Shown piece after piece: positions 8,891 through 19,100 of a stretch of 64,000 nucleotides of DNA. Location: NCBI GenBank assembly GCA_007858575.1, contig CP042280.1:28593-92592 (forward strand), in the 5' to 3' direction. The position numbers and the translations under genes are program-made. The notes beneath the pieces were generated by a model. The model saw nothing but the letters and a program-made list of their open reading frames with translations, did not search any database and had not been told where the DNA came from. Every line of letters starts with the position of its first letter. The first letter of the stretch is position 1. This DNA comes from Streptomyces sp. WAC08241 (lineage in GTDB: Bacteria; Actinomycetota; Actinomycetes; Streptomycetales; Streptomycetaceae).

Positions 8891-10950
8891 ATGACCACCG
8901 CCACCCACACCCCGCAGGACACTGGCCGCCCGACCCTCACCGTCGTCCCCGAGCAGACCGCCCCCGCCGTTGAGGGCACGGTCGTCGAGCACCAGGGCAA
9001 CACCGTCGCCCGGCCCGCGTGGGCCGTGTCCGCCGCCGAGCGGGCCCGGCTCGCCCGGCGCCACGCCACCGCCAACCGGCTGTACGGCCCGTGGATCGCC
9101 CGCGGCTACTGGCGCCTCACCCGTAGCTGGTTCGCCGGCTGGCGCGACGACCACCCCCAGATGATCGCCACCGCCAAGGCCGACCGGAAGAACGCCAAGG
9201 GCGACGCCGCCGCCGAGGCGAGGGCCCACGGTCTCGTCCGGGCCCGCCGCGCCGACTACCTCCGCCACCGCCTCATCTACAGCGCCAAGACCGGCGTCTG
9301 GACCGGGCTCGCTGGAGGCGGCGTCACCGTCGCCACCCTCGGCGCGCCCCTCCTCGACATCCCCTCGCCCTCGCCGCCCTCGGGCTCGGCGCCTGGCACG
9401 GGCGGCCCGACGCCCCCACCCAGCAGCTCCTTCACCGCAGCCGTCGCCGACGGCGCAGCGCCCGCCCCAGCAGCCGGACTTGCCGCCCCCGAAGACCAGC
9501 GAGTCCTCGGCGCGCTGGCGAAGCTCGGCTTCGACGGCGAAACCGTCCAGCCCATGACCCGGCAGCCCGGCGGCGCCTTCACCACCGTCATCGACCTCGA
9601 CGACACCGTCACCGCCCTCAAGAGCAAGACCGAAGCGCTCGCCGGCGCCCTGCGCAGGGACGTGTCCATGGTCGACGTCAGCAAGGGCGAGCACGCCAAC
9701 CAGGCCCGGATCTGGCTCGCCGACACCGACCCGTTCGAAAACACCCGCCCCTCCCCGCTCGTCCAGGCCCCCGGCCCGGTCGACGCCTGGAACGACGGCG
9801 TACCCGTCGGCTGGGGCAAGCGCGGCAACACCGTCCGCCTGCTCGTCCGCAACCAGCACACCCTCATCGGCGGCACCACCCGCTCCGGCAAGGGCGTCGG
9901 CATGGCCAACCTCCTCGTCGGCGCCGCCATGGACCCCCGCATCAACCTACGGATCGTCGCCGGCAAGGAGAACGGCGAGTTCGACGCCCTCGGCCGCGCC
10001 GGAGTCGCCGCCACCTACTTCAAGCCCCACCCGGCTCGGCTCCTCGCCCTCACCGAGGCGCTGATCGCCGACATGGACCGCCGCAACAGGCTCCTCGGCG
10101 ACCTCGCCAAGTCGAAGATGACCGAGGACACCATCATGCGGCTCGGCGGCATCGAACTGGTCGTCATCGACGAGGTCGCCACCTACACCGGCCCCGGAAG
10201 CCACGACGACCGCGACCAGTTGCTGGAGAACTTGATGAAGATCGCCGCCGTGGCGACCGGCGCCGGGATCCTCCTCGTCCTCACCACCCAGTTGCCCCAG
10301 GTCGACGTCATCCCCACCCGCCTGTCGATGAACTGCGGCACCAAGTGGGCCATGAAGGTCGACAGCGGCACCCAGTCCAACACGATCCTCGGCTCCGGCC
10401 TCGCCGGCTCCGGCGGCCCGGACGCCTCGAAGTTCGACCCGCCGCGGCCCGGCCTGGGCTGGCTGAACAACCCGTTCGCCGGCGGCACCGACCTCGCCCG
10501 CAGCTTCGACCTCGACGAGGACGAGCGCGGGAGGTCACCCGGCTCATGAAGTACGCGGCCAAGCTCCGCGAGGACGCCGGGCGCCTGGCCGGACAGTGGG
10601 ACGACCCGATCGAGCAGCACCTGACCGCCGCGACCGGCCTGTCGTCGGCCGCCGGCGGCCCCGAGCGCAACGGACGGCCCGGCCGCACCGGTGGACTGCC
10701 TGCCAGCGAGCTCCTGGTGAACCGGGCGATCGAGGCCCTGACCCGGGCCGGGGTGGACCGGATGCGGCCCGAGCCCCTCGCGGACGCTTTGCGGGCGGAG
10801 TGGGGCTACCCGGACCTGACGGCCGACGAACTCAAGAAGCGGCTGAAGGACGCCGGCGTCGGCAGCCCCGTTCCGCTCGGCGAGATCGACGGGATGGCCA
10901 ACCCGCGCGGCTACAAGCTCGACGCCCTCAAGGCCGCCGGAAGCCTGTAA
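8891..10950 (+). CDS. traB: FtsK/SpoIIIE-type DNA translocase, TraB-like conjugation ATPase
   Basis: A roughly 690-residue DNA-pumping ATPase. A basic amino region and a hydrophobic segment (about residues 135-160, near a possible double slip at 9360-9480) precede the motor. The P-loop GGTTRSGKGVG is at about residue 326, Walker B ELVVIDE at about 422, and LLVLTTQLPQVDVIPT follows. After a slip near 10533 the carboxy end (ASELLVNRAIEALTRAGVDR, then LTADELKKRLKDAGV) forms a winged helix, the part that reads repeated DNA signals in TraB. In Streptomyces a single hexameric TraB moves double-stranded plasmid DNA into the recipient. Small membrane genes upstream and a repeat array downstream support this role over chromosome segregation. 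Confidence 0.85.
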
Positions 10951-10966
10951 TGCCCTGATCGTCCCC

Positions 10967-11076
10967 TGCTCGGGCCTGCTCGCAAGTGCTAAGCCGCAGG
11001 TCAGGCCCTGCTCGGCCCACTGCTCGACCCCGCTCAGCTCCTGCTCGCGAGCACCCTCCGAGCAGGACGCCGAGCA
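10967..11076. repeat. TGCTCG repeat array, candidate clt (transfer) locus
   Basis: TGCTCG occurs at 10967, 10977, 11009, 11021 and 11042, then in the opposite orientation (CGAGCA) at 11048, 11059 and 11071. The fifth copy and the first inverted copy form the palindrome TGCTCGCGAGCA (11042-11053). The array fills the gap directly after traB. TraB proteins bind short repeats in the clt locus, which lies beside traB in known plasmids, so this is the obvious candidate. A replication iteron or an operator is the alternative. Confidence 0.5.
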
Positions 11077-11158
11077 CCCCTGACCTGCGCATTAGCGGCA
11101 GCTCTATGCCGTTGAGCACCCGATATCCACCCATTCGTCCCTGACGAGAGGAGCCCCG

Positions 11159-11400
11159 ACGGACGCCTGCCAGACCACCTACCGGGCCACCCGAGCCGAC
11201 TGCACAGCCCTCACCCAGACCATCCAGCCCGGCCAGCGCCTCTACGTCCACCACGAAGGCCACACCCGCGAGTTCGAGGTCACCGACGACCTCCGCGCCA
11301 CCCCGTCGGCCAGGCCGACGGCCCCCGCATCACCCTCCCGCACCTCCTCGCCCGCTGCGGCGCCATCCACACCCAGCACCCCGAAAGGACCACGACATGA
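11159..11400 (+). CDS. Small protein with non-ATG start, unknown function
   Basis: Coding begins at an ACG codon seven bases after GAGAGGAG and reads DACQTTYRATRADCTALTQT; no ATG or GTG is available in that position, so either ACG is used or the base is wrong. A slip near 11300 restores HPVGQADGPRITLPHLLARC and the end HPERTTT. The stop overlaps the ATG of the next gene. The beta-rich middle (PGQRLYVHHEGHTREFEV) gives no family match. Confidence 0.45.
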
Positions 11401-11801
11401 GCCTCAAGGCCAAGTACCCCGACACCCGCGGCGGCCTCAAGGAGCTCGTCCGCGACGCCCGCCCTGGCACCCGCCTCTACACCGTCACCGAGTACACCGC
11501 CACCGCCTACATCCCCGGCGGGAAGGCCTACTCCGAGTGGGTCGTCACCGACAAGAAGTCCTGGATCGACAACACCTTCTACGTCCGCAGCCCCTCCAAC
11601 GGCAGCGAGATCACCATCAAGACCCTCCTGTCCAAGGAGCGCGCCGTCTACGGCCAGCGGCCCGCGAACATGCCCAACACCGCCGCCCAGGTCCGGCACG
11701 AGACCTACAGCGACGCCGCCCACCGTGCCGCGCAGGCCGTTGCCGACCGGCACGCCGACGAGGCCGCCGCCCGACTCTCCCGCCAGTACGCCGGCCGGTG
11801 A
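11397..11801 (+). CDS. Conserved-looking protein, unknown function
   Basis: An intact 134-residue frame with GAAAGGA upstream. It opens MSLKAKYPDTRGGLKELVRD and alternates beta-type segments (LYTVTEYTATAYIPGGKAYS) with a terminal helix (AAQAVADRHADEAAARLSRQ). Its stop overlaps the GTG of the following gene. The rightward operon is tightly packed here, with each start coupled to the previous stop. Confidence 0.5.
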   Translation: MSLKAKYPDTRGGLKELVRDARPGTRLYTVTEYTATAYIPGGKAYSEWVVTDKKSWIDNTFYVRSPSNGSEITIKTLLSKERAVYGQRPANMPNTAAQVRHETYSDAAHRAAQAVADRHADEAAARLSRQYAGR

Positions 11802-12357
11802 CCACCGTGACCACTGCCCTCGCCCCGGCGCCCGCCGACCTCGATGCGACCGGCCTCATCGCCGACATCGAGGCCTACCTCGCCGCCCACGCCCCCGCAC
11901 CGCGCACCCGCTCGTCACCAAGACCACCGCCCAGCTCGTCGCCGAAGCTCTCGCCACCCAGCCCGAGCCGGATCCTGCGCCCGCCCTCGCGCCGCCCAGC
12001 CGGGCCCTGCGGATCCTCCCCGACTGGGTGCTCAGCCTCCTCGGCCACCGTACCGGCACCCGACGGGCCGTCACCGTCGCCCAGCACTTGGAGCTCACCG
12101 CGCTCGTCCTCCAGCGCTACGGCTGGACCCAGCGGTCGCTCCGCACCGCCGGCGGCCGACGGTGCATCCTCGGCGCCCAGGCCGTGCTCTACCGGCTCGG
12201 GTACGGCGACGAGCGCACTGCGGAGGAAGCCGGACGCTGGATCCAGGGCGTCCTCCGGCGGCGGGGAATCAGCTCGCCGTACTGGGCGTGGCAGGACGGG
12301 CCGGGACGGACGGAGGTTGAGGTGCTGCACCTTCTTCGCGAAGCAGCCCACCAGTAG
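11798..12357 (+). CDS. DUF6197-like conserved protein
   Basis: After VTTVTTALAPAPADLDATGL the frame slips once near 11912 and continues VTKTTAQLVAEALATQPE. The domain QHLELTALVLQRYGWTQRSL, then RTAGGRRCILGAQAVLYRLG is the most recognisable part and resembles the DUF6197 pattern of actinobacterial plasmid and phage proteins. It ends with an aromatic segment SSPYWAWQDGPG and a short helix. The assignment rests on memory of that pattern. No catalytic residues are evident. Confidence 0.5.
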
Positions 12358-12381
12358 ACCCACGAAACAGATGATGATCCT

Positions 12382-12513
12382 ATGGATGCGCCCCGCACCA
12401 TCCCCTCGCCGACGTCCTCAGCGTCACCACCGGCCGGGCAGGAGGTCCGCGGCTCGTACGGCCTCGGCCCCGCCACCGCCGAGGACACCAACACCGACGA
12501 GGACAGTGACTGA
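12382..12513 (+). CDS. Very small acidic-tailed protein (low confidence)
   Basis: A 43-residue frame, MDAPRTIPSPTSS to an acidic end AEDTNTDEDSD. It may carry a slip, because an alternative reading of the middle gives LADVLSVTTG. It follows the previous gene by 25 bases with a weak ribosome site. It is listed because it lies in line with the operon; no function can be proposed. Confidence 0.3.
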   Translation: MDAPRTIPSPTSSASPPAGQEVRGSYGLGPATAEDTNTDEDSD

Positions 12514-12745
12514 AGCGACTCAACATCCGAAGTCCCGCAACCACTATCGAGGGGTACCGGATTCGGGGGATCGCACCTCAGACAAACCGCCCTCAGCCTG
12601 CCACCATTGATCTCGGAAGCAGGAAGTCCTGACTCATGGTGTCCCCGCGCCGCGGAAAGGTCCCACTGCTGCCAGCCCGGCCCCGCCAGTCTCCCCGTCT
12701 GGCGGGGCCTCCCCTTCCGGCAAGCCCCAGCCGCAAGGAACCCCC

Positions 12746-12904
12746 ATGGACGACCAGACCGCGTACGAGCAGCTCAAGCCCCACCTGAAGCCCTACAACC
12801 CCACCATCCCCCTCGGACCACGCGACGGCCTCTTCATCGAGCAGGAAGACGGCCCACCCCTGCTATACATCGGCGGCATCAAGCACGCCTACACCATCGA
12901 CTAG
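12746..12904 (+). CDS. Small protein of unknown function
   Basis: A 52-residue intact frame starting MDDQTAYEQLKPHLKPYNPT with AAGGAA upstream and ending GGIKHAYTID. It looks like one small beta-rich domain. The 230 bases before it contain an inverted repeat (GCCCCGCCAG with CTGGCGGGGC, about 12680-12710) that could end the preceding transcript. Confidence 0.45.
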   Translation: MDDQTAYEQLKPHLKPYNPTIPLGPRDGLFIEQEDGPPLLYIGGIKHAYTID

Positions 12905-12919
12905 CCGAAGGACGCCCCT

Positions 12920-13352
12920 GTGGACGACCTGTCTGATAGGAACCCGGCAGGAGGGCCCATGACACCTGACCAGATCGCTGAACGCATCGCAGCCATCCAC
13001 GCCACCCACCCCCACCAGTACTACTCCAAGCTCCAGCCCTCTGGCGAGACGTCCTCCACGCCATCGCTGACGGGGCCCCCGACGCCCACCTCCTCGCAGC
13101 CGCCGCACTCCGCACCGGCAAGCCGCCCACCACGCAGGAGAAGCCCTCGGCTACGCATCGGTCCTCTCCCTGGTCAAGGCGTCCGAAGGCGTCAGCGCAG
13201 CAGCCGAAGCCGCCGACCTCGGCCTCACCTCAAAGGCCATCCAGGCCAGGCGCCGCAACGCTCTCCGGAAGCTCGGCGCCCGCGACCCGGCCCACGCCAT
13301 CGAGATCCTCCGCGAACGCGGTGAAATCACCGACGCCGACCTAAAGCCATAG
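12920..13352 (+). CDS. HTH protein, last gene of the rightward plasmid operon
   Basis: The GTG at 12920 begins VDDLSDRNPAGGPMTPDQIA. Slips near 13040 and 13140 lead into EALGYASVLSLVKASEGVSA, then AEAADLGLTSKAIQARRRNA and LRKLGARDPAHAIEILRERG. That is a LuxR- or sigma-like helix-turn-helix fitted with a short tail. It could be a small regulator of the transfer genes. An ATG at 12960 with an AGGAGG five bases upstream is an alternative start. Confidence 0.5.
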
Positions 13353-13613
13353 GAAGTAGCACAAAGCCCCCGGCCGGAACCGGGGCTGAGGCATTGCGAG
13401 CCCGCCTGCACGAGTTCGCGGCGCTGTCAGGGCGCCAGAGGCCCGACAGGTGCACTCGGCGGCCAGGGCCACCGCTCACCGGGCGGAAGGGGCCTACACC
13501 GCCAACCCTGGACGGTTCAGCACCTGCCCCCAGCATGACAGACATGCAGAGGCACGATCCCCAGGAATCCGGCACCAGCCCCACCGCGGGCCGGCGAATC
13601 CATCACCAGCGGG

Positions 13614-14338
13614 TCACTTCACCGGCTTCCACGTCCCGCACCGCTCAGTGGTGAACTGCCCGTCCGACGACCGGATCGTCACCGTGATCTTCCGCGCGCT
13701 GGTCGCGAAGTTGTTGTCGATGATCTCGCCCGACTCGCTGGTCCGCTCCCAGTAGCAGTCGTCCAGCTTCCCCGTCGTCTGGTACGTCCCTGGCGGGATC
13801 TCCCGCTCCCCGGCGATAGCCTTCGACGACACCACATACGTCCCGTTGCCATACCAACGGTCGTAGTCCCCGACACAGCCTGCTTCACCGCCGACGTCCA
13901 CTTCGGGCACAGCTTCGGCACCCCCGCCTGCAGAACATGCTTCTTGTCGCCCTCCAGGTAGCCCATGTCAACCAGGTACTCCGGCGGCGACGACAGCTCG
14001 ATCCCCTCATCCAGAGCTGCGCACGCGCGCAAGACGAACGTCGATGGCGACCCGTCGTTGTAGGCGTCGAGGACCCAGCCCTTCTCCTCCACAAGCCGGT
14101 CGAAGTCGGCTTCCGGCCCCGGCGTCTCCGTGGGCTCCTCCGTGGCGTACGGGTCCTCCGTCGAGAACGGCAGCCCCGTGTCCGTATCCGTCGGCTCCGG
14201 CGTCGTCAGGTCGATGATCGGCGTCCTGCTCGCCCCCGGCGCCGCATCCGGCACCCCATCACCACCGCACCCGGCCACCAGCACCGCCACCACGACCATC
14301 CCGGCCGCCGCGGCCCCCACCCTGCATATCTGTGTCAT
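13614..14338 (-). CDS. Secreted lipoprotein
   Basis: The amino end MTQICRVGAAAAGMVVVAVL followed by VAGCGGDG is a lipoprotein signal peptide with cysteine in the lipobox, so the mature protein would be tethered outside the membrane. A threonine/proline/glutamate-rich linker (PEPTDTDTGLPFSTEDPYAT) leads to a globular part with several cysteines (LRACAALDEGIELSS). A slip near 13870 connects to GDYDRWYGNGTYVVSSKAIA and the end GQFTTERCGTWKPVK. In phages and plasmids such surface lipoproteins can exclude superinfecting phage or conjugation, which is a guess here. It stands alone and convergent to its neighbours. Confidence 0.65.
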
Positions 14339-14443
14339 CAGCGCAGGATGCCACCCGAGCCCGCCCGGGGATCGGAAACCGGCTGATCGGGGATCATCAA
14401 CATAAGGCGCGGGGCCTCGACAACCACACACGGGAGCCCCACC

Positions 14444-15020
14444 GTGCCAGTCTCCAAGGCCAGAGCAGCCGAGATCGCCCTCAGGCGCAGCGAAATGCTG
14501 ACCTGGAAGATCATGGGCCGCACGCCAAACCAGATCGCCGAACACTTCGGCGTCTCACCCGGCACCGCCCGCTCCGACGTGTCCCGCGCCATCAAGAAGG
14601 CCCGCCAGCTCGAGGTCGAAACCGCCGAGCTTTACCGCTTCATCCAGGGCTCCCGCCTGGAGACCCTCCTGCGCGTCCTCTGGCCGGCCGCCACGGGCAT
14701 GAGTGGACCACTCGGCCAGGAAGGCGAGATCGAGGTCGACCTGAAGGCCGTCGAACAGGTCAGGAAGATCATCACCGATATCAACGTCCTCTTCGGTCTC
14801 AATGCACCCGTCCGCACCGAGATCAGCGGACCCGACGGAGGCGACATCCCTTCTCCGGCGGCGAGGCCGCCGAGGTCGAAGCCCTCATCGCCATCTCCGA
14901 CCGCGACAACGCCGAAATCCCCCGATCAACCCCGACGCCGGCCTCGACGACGAAGACGAGGACGAAGAGGAGGACGAGGACGGCCTGGACGACGAGGACG
15001 ACGATGACGACAGCGCCTGA
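14444..15020 (+). CDS. terS: Phage terminase small subunit
   Basis: The GTG at 14444 opens a protein with a helix-turn-helix at residues 25-50 (WKIMGRTPNQIAEHFGVSPG, then TARSDVSRAI) and a helical oligomerisation region (LKAVEQVRKIITDINVLFGL). Slips near 14850 and 14925 lead to a strongly acidic tail (DDEDEDEEEDEDGLDDEDDD). This layout, with terL following and overlapping, is that of small terminases, which bind packaging-start DNA and load the large subunit. The acidic tail is unusually long. Confidence 0.75.
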
Positions 15021-16559
15021 ACGCCGCCTCTCCATCGAAGAGCAGTACCGCTCTCTGCCCGCAGAGCAACGGCGCCGGGTCATCGCCCGCGCCCGGCCCG
15101 AGACCCGCATCAAGCTCGCCCACGTGGAACGCCAGATGGCCATGGACCGCTCCCCGGGCGCGCTCGCCGCAGTCCTCACCGGGGCCGGGAGAAGCAGGCC
15201 CCGCACCTCGACATGATCGACAGCGCATTCCGCCGCATCGCGGCCGGGGAACGACTCCAGGTGATGCTGACCTGCCCACCAAGACATGGGAAGTCTCAGC
15301 GCGCCTCTCGCTGGGGACCCCTGTGGTACCTGCGCCGCAACCCCGAGCACCGCGTCATGATCGCCTGCTACGGTGCCGACCTCGCCGACGACCACGGACG
15401 CTGGATCCGCGACCAGCTCAAGGAGTACTCACCCGCCCTCGGCATCAAACTCCACCCCGCCTCCCACGCCGCGAACCGATTCGACCTCGAGCAGCGCCGC
15501 GGGTCCAGCGTCCGCGGCGGCATGGTCACCGCCGGCGTCGGAGGGGCGCTGAACGGCAAGGGCTTCAACCTCGGAATTATCGATGACCCATTTAAGGGTC
15601 ACGACGACGCCGCCAGCCCTGCCCAGCGTGAACGAATCTGGGAGTGGTACCGGTCCGTGTTCTTCACCCGCCGCGCCCCCGGCGCCTCCCTCATCCTCAT
15701 CAACACCCGCTGGCACGAAGACGACCTCTCCGGCCGACTCCTCAAACACGAACCCCACCGCTGGCTCCAGATCGACCTCCCCGCCCTCGCCGACAGCCCC
15801 ACCGACCCCTCAACCGCACCATCGGCGACCCCCTCTGGCCCGAGCAATACGACCTCGACGAACTCACCGACATCCGCGAATCCGTCGGCGAACGCGTCTG
15901 GTACGCCCTCTACCAGCAAAACCCCGCCCCTCGAAGGCGGCGTGTGGAAGTGGGCGTGGATCACCAGCCACCGCATCACCCCCGAAGCCTGGCGTGGCAT
16001 CAACCCCACCCGCGTCATCGTCGCCGTCGACCACGCCGGCGGCGACACCATGCGCAACGACGAAGTCGGCCTCGTCTGCGCCGCCCGAGACGACGACGGC
16101 CACATGTACATCCTCGACGACCGCTCCCGCAGCATGGGCGCCGACACCTGGGGCACCGAAGTCTGTCGCCTCGCCATCGAACGCCAAGCGGACGCGATCG
16201 TGGTGGAGAAGAACTTCGGTGGCGACATGGCGTCCCAGATCGTCACCCAGGCATGGCGCGAGCTCGAGCGCGACGGCGAAACGAACCGGATGCTCATGCC
16301 GGCGATCGTCGAAGTCCACGCCAAGCAGGGCAAGCGGCTGCGGGCCGAGCCGATCGCGCAGCTCTACAAGCAGGGCAAGGTCCACCACGTCGACGAGCAC
16401 ACCGAGCTCGAAGGCCAGCTCGTCACGTGGATCCCGGGCATGGACTCCCCGGACCGTATGGACGCCGCGGTGCACGCCTTGACCGAGCTTGCGGATCCGG
16501 CTGCGGTGTCGACGGGCACGGGCTCGTACACCGACCAGCGACTCGCGGGCCGCCGATGA
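15004..16559 (+). CDS. terL: Phage terminase large subunit (packaging ATPase-nuclease)
   Basis: The start MTTAPERRLSIEEQYRSLPA overlaps the end of terS. The ATPase domain carries the classical P-loop CPPRHGKSQ near residue 93 and Walker B LGIIDDPFKG near residue 196. The carboxy RNase-H-like nuclease shows VAVDHAGG, then IVVEKNFGGD and a conserved end MDSPDRMDAAVHALTEL. Slips near 15187, 15805 and 15920 break the frame; all joins restore known motifs. TerL cuts concatemers and pumps DNA into proheads. No portal or capsid gene follows it, although one normally would. Confidence 0.9.
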
Positions 16560-16780
16560 CCCCGGGCCTGCATATGCCGATGGGCTGGTTCGTGCACGCC
16601 TCTAGCGTCCTGACCAGCCCAGTGGCAGTGTGAACGGTATGCGGCACCCCGCCCCCACCTCGCGGGTTGTGCCGCCGGCCCTGCCCCAGCGGGCCACGCT
16701 CCGGCCACGTCCCAGGCCGGAGAGGGCAGGGCCGCGCCCGCCTCCCGGCTCCCCACGGGAGGCCACAGGCGCGCAGGGCC

Positions 16781-17786
16781 TCACCGCCGGAGGACGTTGA
16801 CCAGCTTCTCCGGGTCGAGGATCGGCGCCCCGTCCGGGCCCTTGATGTGCTGGTCGATCCAGATCGGCCGGTGCGTCTCCCTGGAGGGGTAGTACTGGTT
16901 GCGCCAGTGCCCCGCACGATCCACCTGTGCCGGTAGCCCCGCCCGCCCGCGCCGTCCTCGGGCCCGGCCTGCTGCGGCACCGCGTGATGGCGCAGGCGGA
17001 CGTAGCGGACGGCGGTCAGCAGGTTCGGGTCGATCCGTGCGATGTGCTTCGCCGACGAACGGGGAGCTTCGACGCTCTCCTCGCTGGCGAGGGACTGGCC
17101 CATGAGCAGCCACGTCACCACCAGCGCCCGCTCTGCCTGTTCGATCCGGTTGGACGAACGGGTGTGGTCCTCCATCTCGGCCCAGCTCATGCTGCTGGTG
17201 TCTTCGGGCGCCATGGCCAGCCAGCCGGGAACCTTCCCGAACGGCAGGCGAGCGCCGGACATGCAGACGATCGGGTACGGGTACTGCTGGCGGATCAGCC
17301 GCACCTCTGCCGGCGTCAGATCCCGCAGCCCGGCCTGGGGTCGCCCTTCGCCATCGAGGTCAGCCACTCCTCCTGGCGGGCCCAGGAGCGGATGTAGACG
17401 CCGCCGCCGTAGACGGCCCACGTGACTCCGATGATCGGTGCACCGACCAGCTCAGTGCCGTCGTACGTGTCTGTGACGGGCTCTTCCCACAGCAGCAGCC
17501 CGTGCGGCGCGGGGAGGTCTTCGGGGTGCAGCCGGTAGGCGGGGAGCGCCATGCCGGCCGACACGGCGAGACGCGTCATGTCGGCCGAGGCATAGAACAG
17601 CTCGGCCGACTTGAGCGACACCGCCCAGTCCTTCGCGGCCTGCCGTTCCCTGGCCGCGGTCTGCGGGTCGAACCCGCGGGCCCACGTCTCCGGCCCGCCA
17701 TGCTCACCCGGGTCCTGGAGCCACTGGGCGAGTTCGGCGCGGATCTCGGGGAGCTGACGGGCCTGGAGGGTGGGCGTCTTGGGCAC
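16781..17786 (-). CDS. Conserved actinophage/plasmid protein, unknown function
   Basis: The GTG at 17786 follows AGGAG and starts VPKTPTLQARQLPEIRAELA. Two slips (near 17345 and 16905) join the parts GVTWAVYGGGVYIRSWARQE, then LTPAEVRLIRQQYPYPIVCM and HWRNQYYPSRETHRPIWIDQ. The last motif, a WRNQ..PS........WI block before HIKGPDGAP, is widespread at the carboxy end of actinobacterial plasmid and phage proteins of about 330 residues. The biochemical role is not known. Its start overlaps the stop of the HTH gene upstream. Confidence 0.6.
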
Positions 17787-17790
17787 GGGC

Positions 17791-18309
17791 TTACTCCTGG
17801 GTGGGGAGAGCGGCGAGGTCACCGCGCAGGATGGCGTCGATGACGGCGAGGGCTTGGATGCGGGTCCAGTTCCGGCAGGCGGTCGCGAGGTCAGCCGTGC
17901 CCTCGTGCTCGTCGTCCAGATCTTCGGCCTCGTCTGCGAGCAGCAGGCTGGGTTCCTCGAGCCAGGTGATGTCGATGATGGTGTCGTTGACGATGTACGC
18001 CAGAGCCTGCCAGTGCTCGGCGGGCAGTGCGGGGATGTCGCGGAGTTCGAGGGCGAGCAGCCGGTCGAGGGTGTCGTGCGGCAGGGCCCGGTAGGGGTTA
18101 CCGGCGTTACGAGCGCGGGTGACGGCCTGGCTGATGGTCTTCTCGCTGACGCCGAGGTCGCCGGCCAGGGACTTGGCGCCGCCGTGGCCTCGGCGGGCGA
18201 CCTCGTCGGCGATGGCGCGGGCTTTGTCGTCGGCGCCGGCGGAGCGTTCGCGGGTGCCGTGGTCGATGCGCTGTTCGGCCTGGCGGAGGCGGTTGAGGAA
18301 GTCGGTCAT
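17791..18309 (-). CDS. HTH DNA-binding protein
   Basis: An intact 172-residue frame with a helix-turn-helix at about residues 45-70 (HGGAKSLAGDLGVSEKTISQ, then AVTRARNAG). The rest is helical and acidic, ending ATACRNWTRIQALAVIDAIL. It is coupled to the gene downstream by a shared ribosome-site/stop region. It probably regulates this part of the leftward early cluster. Confidence 0.6.
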   Translation of the reverse strand: MTDFLNRLRQAEQRIDHGTRERSAGADDKARAIADEVARRGHGGAKSLAGDLGVSEKTISQAVTRARNAGNPYRALPHDTLDRLLALELRDIPALPAEHWQALAYIVNDTIIDITWLEEPSLLLADEAEDLDDEHEGTADLATACRNWTRIQALAVIDAILRGDLAALPTQE

Positions 18310-18385
18310 GACGAGAGGCCTTTCAGGAGGGCCCGGCCGCCTTTGGGGCGCGGCCGGGCAGTCATGCGAGTGGCGGTGGACCGGC

Positions 18386-19009
18386 TCAGGCCTCGTCGTC
18401 CTGGTCGGCGTTGTCCCGCAGTTCCTCCAGGTACCGCTTCAGGCCCTCGACGACGACGGTGTCCACGCTCCGGCCGGGGCCGTCGCATCCGGCAAGCCCG
18501 GTGCGGATCTCCTTAGCGATCTCGTCCAGCCGCTCGTCGGTGGTGTCCAAGGTGATCTCGTACTCCTCGGCCTCGCAGCCGTTGGTCGCACCGTCCAGGT
18601 CCCACACCACAATCAGGTCGGCCGGGTCGACGTCGTACTCGTTGTCGTAGTGGGAGACGATCTCTTCGATCTCCTCCTCAGCCGCGGCGGCGTCCTCACC
18701 GAGGCGGGCCACCATGTTGTTGCCGTCCCAGATCTCCTCCCAGTCGGCAAGCATCCGCTGGGCGAGGGGCTTGATCTCCTCGATCAGTCGGTCGGCGGCC
18801 GTGCCGGTGAGTGCAGGGATGCCGTAGCGGCGGTCGAAGCCGTGGAAGACGGAGGCCGGGGCCCCGCTGCCGATCACGGAGTCGACGTCGGCGTACAGGC
18901 GGCCGTTCTTGAGGTCGAGTTCCAGGTAGGCCGGCTGGGGCTTGTGCTGTCCGTCGTACTGGAGGTGGAGCTCGGTGGCGCCGGTGGGGATGGTCGTCAG
19001 CTTGGTCAT
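18386..19009 (-). CDS. Conserved-looking 207-residue protein, unknown function
   Basis: Intact frame starting MTKLTTIPTGATELHLQYDG. It contains a beta-rich front (PAYLELDLKNGRLYADVDSV), a helical acidic centre (EDAAAAEEEIEEIVSHYDNE) and the end YLEELRDNADQDDEA. Homologues of this shape occur singly on Streptomyces plasmids. Its promoter region carries a GGGGTAAG operator-like array shared with the divergent gene at 19231. Confidence 0.5.
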   Translation of the reverse strand: MTKLTTIPTGATELHLQYDGQHKPQPAYLELDLKNGRLYADVDSVIGSGAPASVFHGFDRRYGIPALTGTAADRLIEEIKPLAQRMLADWEEIWDGNNMVARLGEDAAAAEEEIEEIVSHYDNEYDVDPADLIVVWDLDGATNGCEAEEYEITLDTTDERLDEIAKEIRTGLAGCDGPGRSVDTVVVEGLKRYLEELRDNADQDDEA

Positions 19010-19100
19010 GGTGGTTACCCTTCGGGTTGACGGATCTGGTCCTGCAAGACCTTGTCCGGCGGGGTGTCGGAGGGCGCTTCCTCCGACACCCACTACGTTA

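Noticed and set aside
11159..11400. ACG start read as proof of a rare start codon
   Set aside because: With so many base errors in the sequence a mis-called ATG is at least as likely; the gene is listed but no claim is made about the codon.
13614..14338. Lipoprotein gene taken as a pseudogene
   Set aside because: The break near 13870 disappears with one restored base and both halves have consistent cysteine-rich coding, so error is more likely than decay.
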